From NCBI RefSeq assembly GCF_006476045.1, contig NZ_SRZY01000011.1, positions 1 through 64,000 on the forward strand: 64,000 nucleotides of DNA, given 5' to 3'. A program made the position numbers and the translations under genes. This DNA comes from Sphingobacterium lumbrici (GTDB lineage: Bacteria > Bacteroidota > Bacteroidia > Sphingobacteriales > Sphingobacteriaceae). Of this stretch, positions 17,901-26,100 are shown piece after piece. Each line of letters starts with the position of its first letter. The first letter of the stretch is position 1. The notes beneath the pieces are model-generated. The model saw only the letters and a program-made list of their open reading frames with translations. It ran no database searches and was not told the DNA's origin.

Positions 17901-18149
17901 GGAATTTATGAATTGCATACAATTCCAATTAGACAAACTACGAAAGGAACTCAAAAACAGATTGAAAACATAGTTGATGAAATCCTAAAACGCAAAAAAG
18001 CAAATCAAGACACTACCGCCTTAGAGCGTGAAATAGATGTGTTGGTTTACAAGCTCTATGAACTCACGTATGAAGAAGTGAAAATAATTGATAAAGATTT
18101 TTGGTTGAGTGAGGAGGAGTATGGGAAAGTAAATGTTGGAGAGAAATGA
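14922..18149 (+). CDS. Eco57I-like adenine-N6 DNA methyltransferase (cassette 3)
   Basis: A 1075-aa class I methyltransferase. It has FGAFYTPREIVDYMVNES (about 378-395), the SAM motif LDPACGSGAFPMGIL (about 487) and the catalytic NPPYVNIS (about 695). The C-terminal 300 residues look like a TaqI-type target recognition domain (YKLNWNNEYVWYRPD, LCGILNSKLINFWY), followed by a short coiled coil. In Eco57I-like enzymes modification and specificity share one chain. Here no separate nuclease domain is obvious, so cleavage is probably done by the PLD-helicase with which it forms an operon. Confidence 0.88.
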   Translation: MTINEINKILAQLTENPSRENVLDFAFALLQWMNIEPNAQQKPQLLSPQTQKLKDFLAPAPQTVQPQLYRLSADNQNVRVRFAVLKKLKKDYISQLVDNDPGLSSYQSFIKGITANGSGFVPTQPYFIHFVTIPDYDKLVLIFNQGEQKRIVSFRRRLTTTQYNKIIQQWQGVGSKPKPEIADLLWKSLDIKEVNKEFYKQVKERFDALIGIVKTQHTAATENQVKQFTVRLIGRYIFCWFLKEKGIIAHSLIGKKTIEESDNYYQNVLLKLFFETLNTKVQDRNPITHNKLFEKIPYLNGGLFDESEEDKLFTDLQLDAWLLPFVEILESYDFTVDESSSQYQQVAVDPEMLGRIFENLLASQNEETEKLANQRKAFGAFYTPREIVDYMVNESIKAYLQTQWEQHIIEKKTKTLNNPEPVGDIFGNKKPQQLAIETKRYELKAEEKTKIEKTIEPLFAANPDAGQLKKEEKTLLLQFLEQIKILDPACGSGAFPMGILHKLVELHETLGTVKSPYELKKDILSQNIYGVDIMPMAIEIARLRAWLSLVLEENYNPKDPLHNFGVKPLPNLDFKFVCANSLIDLGLDAFIQDSKGTLHEGFTKKLVNQLKELENLRKQFFTPALGSSEKEQLKADYFAERDKVVAAIEADSDPVLKAIAQKIKHWNPFDDSQASPFFSPTWMFGIDKGFDIVIGNPPYVNISNLKPDNYREHLKSIFYSAKNKTDLYAFFIEAFTQHLKEKGNLIFIVPHTWKATDSFSKFRELLFTKAKVNTIVNLEMGVFEAIVKPLIIHLTKTIDNNYSINILNERFSKTSSIHIDEVLKNGSLSVDTTSNESQKNVFEAIEKNSIQLENFIQFSRGIKTSDDKRFVKQQKENADCKPVFRGKNIKAYKLNWNNEYVWYRPDLMKEKVGSVSYTKEFFEVKEKIVTQRVNSSSQLLVAYDNEQNYFLDTVNVSRYESWDKETSLKYLCGILNSKLINFWYCNKYKMPTIGIYELHTIPIRQTTKGTQKQIENIVDEILKRKKANQDTTALEREIDVLVYKLYELTYEEVKIIDKDFWLSEEEYGKVNVGEK

Positions 18150-19795
18150 AAGTTGCTTTAAAATATTTGACTGGAGTTAGTATTTGGCTGATTGCTTACA
18201 TCATTATAAGGGATGTTCATTCATCTTACTTTGCGGACTATTTCAGCTTATCAAATTTCACAGCAGAATCCACTCAAGAATATTTCAAACTTATTTGTGA
18301 AATAACTGCTTCTGTTTTTGCAATTCTACTTGCTGTAATCACTTTCGGTTTTGAGTTGCTTGGAAATAATTCAAGGCGAAGAAAGCGATTTAATTTTTTA
18401 ACCCAATGGTGGGTTTCATTCGCAATCTCAATTCCAGTAGTGATAATTCTGTTTTCACTTCATTCAGCATTTTCATTACAAAACTTAAAACAGACAAACG
18501 ATTTAACAACAGCTTACTTCATAGGAATCATGTTTGTTGTGTTCGTGCTTTCATTATTTCCTTTTACTGTTTTTCTTATTCGCCAAACCGATACGGTAGA
18601 TGAAGTAAAAAATTCAATAAGACAATTTACAGGTAATGGAGATTTTGATTCAGTAATTACAGATGAACTGATTTATTACATTCAGGATTTTGACAGGGAT
18701 GCTTACAACTCTCATCTGTTACCAACCTTGAATCAGCAATGCTTAGCTCTCATTGGTGATGCCAGAGACAGAAAAAAAACAAATGAAATTTTTCAATCGC
18801 TTACAAAAGTTTGGATTACAGGTAATGTTGATGCAGCAAGAGTAAGTGAGGAGCAGTATTTTGTTTCAGTTTGGTTAGCCGTGAAAGGAATTTATTTCCA
18901 TGCAGCAGAGAACAAATCGTTTCTACTGCATTATCAAGAAATTGAAGATTTCATAAGAACACAGATTGAATATTTAACGGTTAAAAATAGCGTGGAAGGT
19001 TTATCAAGTGCGGCTGAAATATTTTCTGAAATTTATTTGCATCAATTGCAATTCAACTGTCCGAAGCAGGAAACAATCAGAGATTTGTATTGGGCAAATG
19101 AAGATAGGGATGCACCAAACCCACACCCTGATGCTGACTTGCAATGGAACCATATCAATGAAATTTTATGGCAGTTGCACCAACTTCAAAAGAATGCAGT
19201 TGAGTTGAAATCAAAACATCTTTTTGAAACAGTAAAAGGAAAGTTAGGTTCAATACTTTTCAATCTTCGTTACAATTATGATTTAAAACTTGGCAACTAT
19301 CAGGAGAGGTTTATTGTCTTTCAAATTTTTTCATTCCAAACATGGTATGCTCAACTTGCACTTGAAAGCGGAATGTTTAAATATGCGTATGAGGCATTTC
19401 ACTTTAGTTCCTTTGAAATTTCGGACTATGTGAAAGAGCAAAAAATATTTGCAGGTGACATCGTAAAGCAAATTGAAGATTACTTACTCTATTGTCAGAA
19501 GAATAATTATATGGACGATTCAATAAGCGTAAGAGATTTGGGAGGATTGGGAAGATTAATCACAATGAACTATACAGCCAATCCGATTGCCCAAACTGAA
19601 TTACTTTCAGTAATAGAAATTTTGAGTAAACTCAAAATTGAAATACAAAAGCAAGCGAACTATTTGGAAGACAAAAATTATTCTGAAATAAAAAAGGAAT
19701 TGGAATCATTCAAAGTTCAGTTAGAAAAAGTAAAGGATAATTCCAGTGCTGCAAATACAATTTCAAGAATAGACGAAATAGTGAACACTTACTAA
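18146..19795 (+). CDS. Four-helix membrane protein of the defence operon (cassette 3)
   Basis: A 549-aa protein of unknown family. Four hydrophobic segments lie in the first 150 residues (near 5-22, 50-75, 90-115 and 120-145; for example LTGVSIWLIAYIII and FVVFVLSLFPFTVFLI). They are followed by about 400 soluble, mostly helical residues with a C-terminal coiled coil. Its ATG overlaps the methylase stop by four bases, so it belongs to the same operon. A membrane protein added to a restriction module may act as an effector or sensor; this is inference from context. Confidence 0.7.
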   Translation: MKVALKYLTGVSIWLIAYIIIRDVHSSYFADYFSLSNFTAESTQEYFKLICEITASVFAILLAVITFGFELLGNNSRRRKRFNFLTQWWVSFAISIPVVIILFSLHSAFSLQNLKQTNDLTTAYFIGIMFVVFVLSLFPFTVFLIRQTDTVDEVKNSIRQFTGNGDFDSVITDELIYYIQDFDRDAYNSHLLPTLNQQCLALIGDARDRKKTNEIFQSLTKVWITGNVDAARVSEEQYFVSVWLAVKGIYFHAAENKSFLLHYQEIEDFIRTQIEYLTVKNSVEGLSSAAEIFSEIYLHQLQFNCPKQETIRDLYWANEDRDAPNPHPDADLQWNHINEILWQLHQLQKNAVELKSKHLFETVKGKLGSILFNLRYNYDLKLGNYQERFIVFQIFSFQTWYAQLALESGMFKYAYEAFHFSSFEISDYVKEQKIFAGDIVKQIEDYLLYCQKNNYMDDSISVRDLGGLGRLITMNYTANPIAQTELLSVIEILSKLKIEIQKQANYLEDKNYSEIKKELESFKVQLEKVKDNSSAANTISRIDEIVNTY

Positions 19796-19805
19796 ATACA
19801 ATCGA

Positions 19806-20588
19806 ATGTTTTTAGACGAGTTTGAAAAATATAATTTACAATACGAAAAGGGGGTAAAGAAAATTTCCTATCGCAGTAGCTATCCAAAAATTGTGAAAGA
19901 GCCGTTTGATTTAAAGTTGGAAAAATCACACGGCAACTATGATTTGTTTTTCAACCGTAAAGGCTTGTTACTTCACAGTGTTCATACAGAGAAAAACAAA
20001 AATTACAAAGTAATTTATGGCTATAACCGCAAAGGCATTTTGCTTACCGCTATGAGTTTGCTTTCAGAAAAGAATGAACTGATTTCACTCAGTGAATTTG
20101 AATATGACGAGAAAGGAAGGATTGAAAGGGAAACAGTTCGTTCATTTTACCACAGTTTGGACTGCAATGTGATTTCTGAATGCATCCACACCTATAAGGA
20201 AAACATTCATGAAATGCTTATGACAAGTGACGATGAAGAAGAAGATTGCACCTTTTATTATACATGCGACAATAAGAAAAGAGTTATTGAAGAAAAGGCA
20301 ATTCGTGGCGAAAACGAATTAGTTTACTGGAACAAAAACGAATATGACAAAAACGATAACCTGATAAAAGAAATTTCGCTTGGCGAAGATGGAGAACCTG
20401 ATGGAGTGTATGAATTTCTTCCAGTCAATAACGGATTGGCAACAGGTTACCATTACAAATCAAAAGATACAAACTACCTGCGAGAATATTCATTTACTTT
20501 TAATGACAAAGGACATTGGGTAAATCAGGTAATGTTGAATGACGGAGAGCCAAGATACTTTTATGACAGAATAATTGAGTATTACTAA
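19806..20588 (+). CDS. YD/RHS-like repeat protein (cassette 3)
   Basis: A 260-aa protein containing several Rhs/YD-like beta strands: YNRKGILL, YDEKGRIERETV, YDKNDNLIKEIS and FNDKGHW, spread over about 70-250. There is no signal peptide. It starts ten bases after the membrane protein and ends the cassette 3 operon. Similar short YD-repeat proteins are of unknown function and sometimes act as immunity proteins. Whether it takes part in the restriction system or merely rides along cannot be told. Confidence 0.65.
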   Translation: MFLDEFEKYNLQYEKGVKKISYRSSYPKIVKEPFDLKLEKSHGNYDLFFNRKGLLLHSVHTEKNKNYKVIYGYNRKGILLTAMSLLSEKNELISLSEFEYDEKGRIERETVRSFYHSLDCNVISECIHTYKENIHEMLMTSDDEEEDCTFYYTCDNKKRVIEEKAIRGENELVYWNKNEYDKNDNLIKEISLGEDGEPDGVYEFLPVNNGLATGYHYKSKDTNYLREYSFTFNDKGHWVNQVMLNDGEPRYFYDRIIEYY

Positions 20589-20607
20589 TGTGAAAAATCT
20601 GCTCACA

Positions 20608-20675
20608 GTTTCAAGCACATTTGCAAACCGCTACAAGCCCTACCACAGTCCAAAGTTTGCAAAAGAGCTTGAAAC
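20608..20675. repeat. GCACATTTG/CAAAAGAGC hairpin, copy 2
   Basis: Left arm 20608-20628 (GTTTCAA-GCACATTTG-CAAAC) pairs with right arm 20655-20675 (GTTTG-CAAAAGAGC-TTGAAAC). The outer flank GTTTCAA/TTGAAAC is specific to this copy. It lies 19 bases after the last gene of cassette 3. Beyond it a pyrimidine-rich stretch (near 20707) leads to the attC-like site. Confidence 0.75.
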
Positions 20676-20809
20676 AATCCATCCAAAAAAGAATTACTTT
20701 TTTAAATTTCTCCCCTTCTAAAAATTTTAAAACCTGCCACCGCACAACCGACATAGACAGCGAAACCCTTACAGACAGCAGCTTGACAATGACGGAAGAC
20801 AGAAGGCCA

Positions 20810-20945
20810 GCTTACAACAGCGGTTTTGCAAAAGCGGGGGTGCAGTGCTTCGGTTGACAGTTTTTTCGTATAATTGAAGTGCGGTTTTTCAAATGAACGG
20901 TAGTGCTAAAAAGCCCCGCCTTCGCAAAGCCGCCAAACGTTATGC
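20810..20945 (+). other. attC-like site 3
   Basis: R'' GCTTACAAC (20810-20818) is the exact reverse complement of GTTGTAAGC at 10770-10778, the start of this 10.2-kb cassette. Arms: GGTTTTGCAAAAGCGGGG (from about 20822) and CCCCGCCTTCGCAAAG (about 20914-20929). R' GTTATGC is at 20939-20945, followed by GTAGGACGACC. Confidence 0.75.
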
Positions 20946-21120
20946 ACAAGCGTAGGACGACCGAACTACACAGACAAAAGCTGACGGACAACTTTGACAG
21001 GTGGACAACATACAGACCATATTACAACAGGACAACGAGTAAGCCGACACTCAATGCCTGACCTTCTGTATTTTTTATTTTCCCCACCGCACATTTTTAT
21101 TCAATTTCCCCAACACACAG

Positions 21121-21179
21121 CAAGCACATTTGCAAACCGCACAATCCAACGCACCAACCAAAGTTTGCAAAAGAGCTTG
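21121..21179. repeat. GCACATTTG/CAAAAGAGC hairpin, copy 3
   Basis: CAAGCACATTTGCAAAC (21121-21137) pairs with GTTTGCAAAAGAGCTTG (21163-21179), with the same two internal A-A mismatches as the other copies. It lies between the start of cassette 4 and the AbiEi promoter. The surrounding 20946-21243 has no gene I can support. Confidence 0.75.
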
Positions 21180-21243
21180 CTTGCCACCCGCACCCAAGCC
21201 CACCCACCACCCGATAAACCTAATTTTCGGCATTTTATTAATA

Positions 21244-21275
21244 TTGCTGCCGTTTCATAGATTTTTGTATCTTTG
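21244..21275 (+). promoter_or_regulatory. Promoter of the AbiE-RecQ operon
   Basis: TTG (21244-21246), a 21-nt spacer, and TATCTTTG (21268-21275) fit the Bacteroidota promoter consensus, 48 bases upstream of the AbiEi start. Cassette 4 therefore carries its own promoter and need not rely on the distant Pc. Confidence 0.65.
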
Positions 21276-21323
21276 CTAAAACTTTAAGAAATCATCGCAA
21301 CAGATAAGCTACATACCGACAAA

Positions 21324-22037
21324 ATGAAACGCCATTTCAAAAGCAAGGCTGTTTTTGAAACGCAGGATATTGTTGCCTTTTACGAACAAACCGAAAAGGA
21401 CATCAAGCAGACAACGGTAAATTGGCGTGTTCATACGTTGGTGCAATCGGGCGTTTTGCAACGCATCGGCAGAGGGAAATTTACATTGGGCGAAGGCAAA
21501 AATTACATTCCAGAAATTTCATCAACAACGAAAAACATCTTCAAAAAACTAAAAGTTGAATTTCCTTATGCGAATTTATGTGTTTGGAACACTTCTATTC
21601 TCAACGAATTTATGCAACATCAGCCCAACCGTTTTTTTGTGTTGGTGGAAACAGACAAAGAAACAACCAATTCGGCTTTCTATTTTTTAAGAGAAATCAA
21701 AAAATCAGTTTTCGTTGAGCCGACAAGCGATATTTTGGAAAAATACATCGTCAATGAAAAAGATGTTTTCATTGTGAAACCGCTTATCTCAGAAGCACCA
21801 ACGCAAAATATAAACGGAGTAGAAACCGCAACCATTGAAAAAATGTTAGTGGACATTTTTTGCGATGATGTGATTTTTTCGGCTCAACAAGGTGCTGAAA
21901 TGCGGACAATTTTCAAAGAAGCGTTTGCTAAATACACCATAAATCAAAGCAAAATGCTTCGCTATGCCGACAGACGAAGAAAGAAAGAAGAACTAACCAA
22001 ATTTGTAAAAACAATTTCAAATTTATGGCAGCAATAG
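21324..22037 (+). CDS. AbiEi-like (DUF6577-type) antitoxin (cassette 4)
   Basis: A 237-aa protein. The N-terminal winged helix (about 8-60: TVNWRVHTLVQSGVLQRIGR then GKFTLG) and the following domain (LCVWNTSILNEFM, FFVLVETDKE, IEKMLVDIFCD) fit AbiEi-type antitoxins, DUF6577-like. In type IV toxin-antitoxin systems AbiEi represses the operon and counteracts AbiEii without binding the toxin. It precedes an AbiEii gene by 22 bases, which supports the assignment. Confidence 0.8.
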   Translation: MKRHFKSKAVFETQDIVAFYEQTEKDIKQTTVNWRVHTLVQSGVLQRIGRGKFTLGEGKNYIPEISSTTKNIFKKLKVEFPYANLCVWNTSILNEFMQHQPNRFFVLVETDKETTNSAFYFLREIKKSVFVEPTSDILEKYIVNEKDVFIVKPLISEAPTQNINGVETATIEKMLVDIFCDDVIFSAQQGAEMRTIFKEAFAKYTINQSKMLRYADRRRKKEELTKFVKTISNLWQQ

Positions 22038-22059
22038 AAAATAACTGCCGTTTTATAGA

Positions 22060-23127
22060 ATGATAAACCAAAAAGAAATATCAAACGAGTGGCTTAGCCA
22101 AGTGTCGAAACGACATCGAAATGCGGATAAAATCCTTGTAGAGAAAGTTATCCGTGCATTGTTGTTGTTAGAAGGTCTGGCAAAGCAAAATCTAAATTTT
22201 GTTTTCAAAGGCGGAACGGCTTTGATGCTTCATTTCAATTCTACGAAACGTTTATCCATAGACATTGATATTATTCTGCCGAATGAAAGTGAAAACTTAG
22301 AAAGCGTTTTAAATGCAATCGCACAAGAACAAGGATTTTTGAGAAAAGAATTGCAACACCGAAGCACAAACTCAAAAATCAAAAAAGAGCATTACAAGTT
22401 TTTCTACACGCCTTTGCACAAAACCAACAAAGACGAAGAATATGTTTTGTTAGACATTCTTTTTGAAAAAGTGAATTACGCCAACTTAATTTCCTTGCCA
22501 ATCCATTCTGATTTTGTTCCGCAATCGGGCAAAGCACTCAACGTAAACATACCAAGTTTAGAAGATATTTTAGGAGACAAACTTACCGCATTTGCACCCA
22601 ACACAACAGGCATTCCATATTTTAAAAAAGAAGACAGTATGAGTATGGAAATCATCAAACAACTTTACGACATCGGAAATTTGTTTGATGCAGTCAACGA
22701 CATTGAAACCCTTAAAACTACGTTTTATCGTTTCGCAAAAACGGAAATTGCTTATCGTAATTCCAAAGAAATTACTGAAACCGATGTATTGGAAGATATT
22801 TACCAAACCGCTCTTTGTATTGTAACAAGAGGTGCAGATGGCAAAGGAAATTTTGAAGAATTACAAAACGGTATTCAACGTGTCGGCAGTTTTATTTTTT
22901 CTGAAAACTACCACATTGAAAAAACAATAGCCCACGCTTCAAAAGCCGCATACATTTCTGCGTTGATACAACACAATGCAAAAACAATAGACAAATTTGA
23001 AAACCCGCTTCAACTAAAAGATTGGAAAATTAGCGAACCGTTGAATAACAAGTTGAACAAACTGAAAAAATCCAATCCAGAAGCGTTTTTCTATTGGTAT
23101 AAGATTTATGAACTGAAAAGCAAATAA
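22060..23127 (+). CDS. AbiEii/AbiGii family nucleotidyltransferase toxin (cassette 4)
   Basis: A 355-aa nucleotidyltransferase with FVFKGGTALMLHF (48-60) and RLSIDIDIILP (64-74; Asp68 and Asp70), the catalytic pattern of AbiEii toxins. Proteins of this family transfer nucleotides to cellular targets, tRNA in some cases, and cause abortive infection. It follows the AbiEi gene and precedes the exonuclease-helicase gene by 23 bases, so all three probably form one operon. The helicase may be a further defence component. Confidence 0.88.
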   Translation: MINQKEISNEWLSQVSKRHRNADKILVEKVIRALLLLEGLAKQNLNFVFKGGTALMLHFNSTKRLSIDIDIILPNESENLESVLNAIAQEQGFLRKELQHRSTNSKIKKEHYKFFYTPLHKTNKDEEYVLLDILFEKVNYANLISLPIHSDFVPQSGKALNVNIPSLEDILGDKLTAFAPNTTGIPYFKKEDSMSMEIIKQLYDIGNLFDAVNDIETLKTTFYRFAKTEIAYRNSKEITETDVLEDIYQTALCIVTRGADGKGNFEELQNGIQRVGSFIFSENYHIEKTIAHASKAAYISALIQHNAKTIDKFENPLQLKDWKISEPLNNKLNKLKKSNPEAFFYWYKIYELKSK

Positions 23128-23150
23128 AAACAAAGAAGTTGAAGCTATAA

Positions 23151-26100
23151 ATGAACTCAATAACATTCATTGATACAGAAATTGAGCCTAAGAGCGGAAA
23201 GATTCTTGACATCGGAAGTGTCAAGGATAATGGAAGTTCTTTCCATAAAACTTCGATAGCAGAATTTATACAATTTCTTAATGGTACACAATTCATTTGT
23301 GGACACAACATTTTCAATCACGACATAAAATATATTGGCAAAGCTCTTAATGACGCAGGAATAAATTCAGCAAACATCATTGACTCTTTGTTTTTATCGC
23401 CTTTGCTTTTTCCTACAAAGCCGTATCATTCGTTACTCAAAGACGACAAACTTCAATCGGAAGACACAAACAATCCGCTGAACGATTCAATCAAAGCGAA
23501 AGATTTGTTGAATGACGAAATCGCTACTTTCAAACAGACAGACGACACGCTCAAACAAATTTTCTATTTGCTGTTAAATGACAAAAAAGAGTTTTCCGCT
23601 TTTTTCCGTTACATCGCATATAACAGCACAAGCACAGACATTGAAAGACTTATTCGTAAAAAATTCAAAAACGAACTTTGCGAACAAGTTGATTTAGCAA
23701 AAATCATTTCAGAAAAACCGATTGAACTTGCTTACTGTTTATCGTTAATCAATTCTTTTGTTCAATACAAAAAAATACATTCCATAACGCCACCTTGGGT
23801 TTTAAAAAATTATCCCGAAGTGGAACGGATAATGTTTCGTTTGAGAAACAAACCGTGTGTAAGCGGTTGTGAATATTGCAACAGCGTTTTAGATGCACAC
23901 AAAGGACTAAAAAGATTTTTCGGTTTTGATTCTTACAGAAGTTACGGAGGCGAACCGCTACAAGAAAAAGCGGTTAAAGCCGCGATTGACAACAAATCTA
24001 TTCTTGCCGTTTTTCCGACAGGTGGCGGAAAGTCAATCACGTTTCAAGTTCCCGCTTTGATGAGTGGAGAAACGTCAAAAGGTTTGACAATTGTGATTTC
24101 ACCTTTGCAATCACTAATGAAAGACCAAGTTGACAACCTTGAAAAAGTTGGAATTACAGACGCAGTTACAATAAACGGTTTGCTTGACCCGATTGAAAGA
24201 GCAAAATCTTTTGAGCGAGTTGAAGACGGTTCGGCTTCTATTCTTTACATATCACCTGAATTGCTACGCTCAAAAACGATTGAAAAATTAGTTTTAGGAA
24301 GAAAAATTGCACGTTTTGTTATTGATGAGGCGCACTGTTTTTCTTCGTGGGGACAAGATTTCAGAGTTGATTATTTATACATCGGAGATTTTATCAAATC
24401 CATTCAGGAAAAGAAAAATCTTGAAGACGGCATTCCTGTTTCGTGTTTCACAGCAACGGCAAAACAAAAAGTAATTGAAGACATACGAGATTATTTCAGA
24501 GAAAAACTTTCGCTTAATCTTGAATTGTTTACTTCAATAGCATCACGAACAAATCTACAATACAAAGTATTTGAAAAAGCAGACGAAGAAGAAAAATACC
24601 AAGCAGCGAGAGATTTGATTGAAGAAAAAAATTGCCCGACTATCATTTACGTTTCACGAACACGAAAAGCCTACACACTTGCAGAACGCTTAAAAGAAGA
24701 CGGTTTTAGCGCAAAACCTTATCACGGTAAAATGGATAAGCAGGAAAAATCTGAAAACCAAGATTCGTTTATCAATGGAGAAACTCAAATAATGGTGGCT
24801 ACTTCTGCTTTCGGAATGGGCGTTGACAAAAAGGATGTCGGAATGGTCATTCACTATGAAATTTCCGATTCACTTGAAAATTATATTCAAGAAGCAGGAC
24901 GAGCAGGGCGAGATGAAAATATTACGGCAGATTGTTTTGTGTTGTTTAACGAAGAAGATTTAAGCAAACACTTTATTCTTTTAAATCAAACAAAACTTTC
25001 AATTAAAGAAATTCAGCAAGTTTGGAAAGCAATAAAAGAGATAACAAGATTTCGTTCAATGGTTTCTAATTCCGCTTTGGAAATTGCACGAAAAGCAGGT
25101 TGGGACGACAATGTTGTTGAAATTGAAACACGGGTAACAACTGCCATTGCAGCGTTGGAAGATGCAGGATATTTGAAACGTGGACAAAATATGCCACGAG
25201 TTTTTGCAAACAGTATTCTTGCAAAAAACGCACAGGAAGCCATTGACAAAATTAATGCTTCGGAAAGATTTGTTGGAAATCAAAAAGAAAAAGGTGTAAG
25301 AATTATCAAGAAACTTTTCTCAAGCAAAAGCAGAAAACAAGTAAGCGATGAGGCAGCAGAATCAAGAATAGATTACATCAGCGACCATTTAGGAATTGTA
25401 AAAGAAGAAGTGATAAACATTGTTAATCTTTTGCGAGAAGAAAAGATTTTAGCCGATGCAAAAGATTTGACCGCTTTTATCAAAAAAGGAGAAAACAAAA
25501 ATCGTTCGTTCAACATCGTTGACACATTCAGTAAAATTGAAAACTTTTTACTTCCAATTATTGAAGAACAAGAAAAAGTGTTTCACATCAAAGAACTGAA
25601 CGAACAAGCCGAAGAAAAAGGACTTGACGATATAAGCACCAATAAGATGAAAGCCATTTTCAATTTTTGGGCAATTAAAAATTGGATTAAGCGAAAAGGT
25701 TTAGAATCAAAAAATCACGTTGCTGTTCTTTCATTACACCCGAAAGAATTGTTGAAAGAGAAATTAGAGAAACGACACGCTTTGGCAAAATTCATTGTTG
25801 AGTTTCTCTATGAAAAAAGTAATGTAAACGCTTCGGAAAAAGAATCTACAAAAGAAGAAGTATTAGTTGAATTTTCCGTTCAAGAATTAAAAATCGCTTA
25901 CGAGGAAAGTTCAAGTTTGTTTAAAGTAAACATCAATATTGACGATATTGAAGACACGCTTTTTTACTTGTCAAGAATTGAAGCGATAAAAATTGAAGGC
26001 GGATTTTTGGTTGTGTATAATCGTTTGACCATTGAACGAACAGAACAAGACAACAAAAAACGCTACACAAAAGACGATTATCAAAAACTCAATCAGTTTT

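Noticed and set aside
11422..18149. A complete DISARM system
   Set aside because: PLD, helicase and methylase parts are present, but the DUF1998 (DrmB) and DrmA genes are absent.
20621..21260. Short forward ORFs between cassettes 3 and 4
   Set aside because: They run across the hairpin elements and the attC-like site and have biased, repeat-derived composition.
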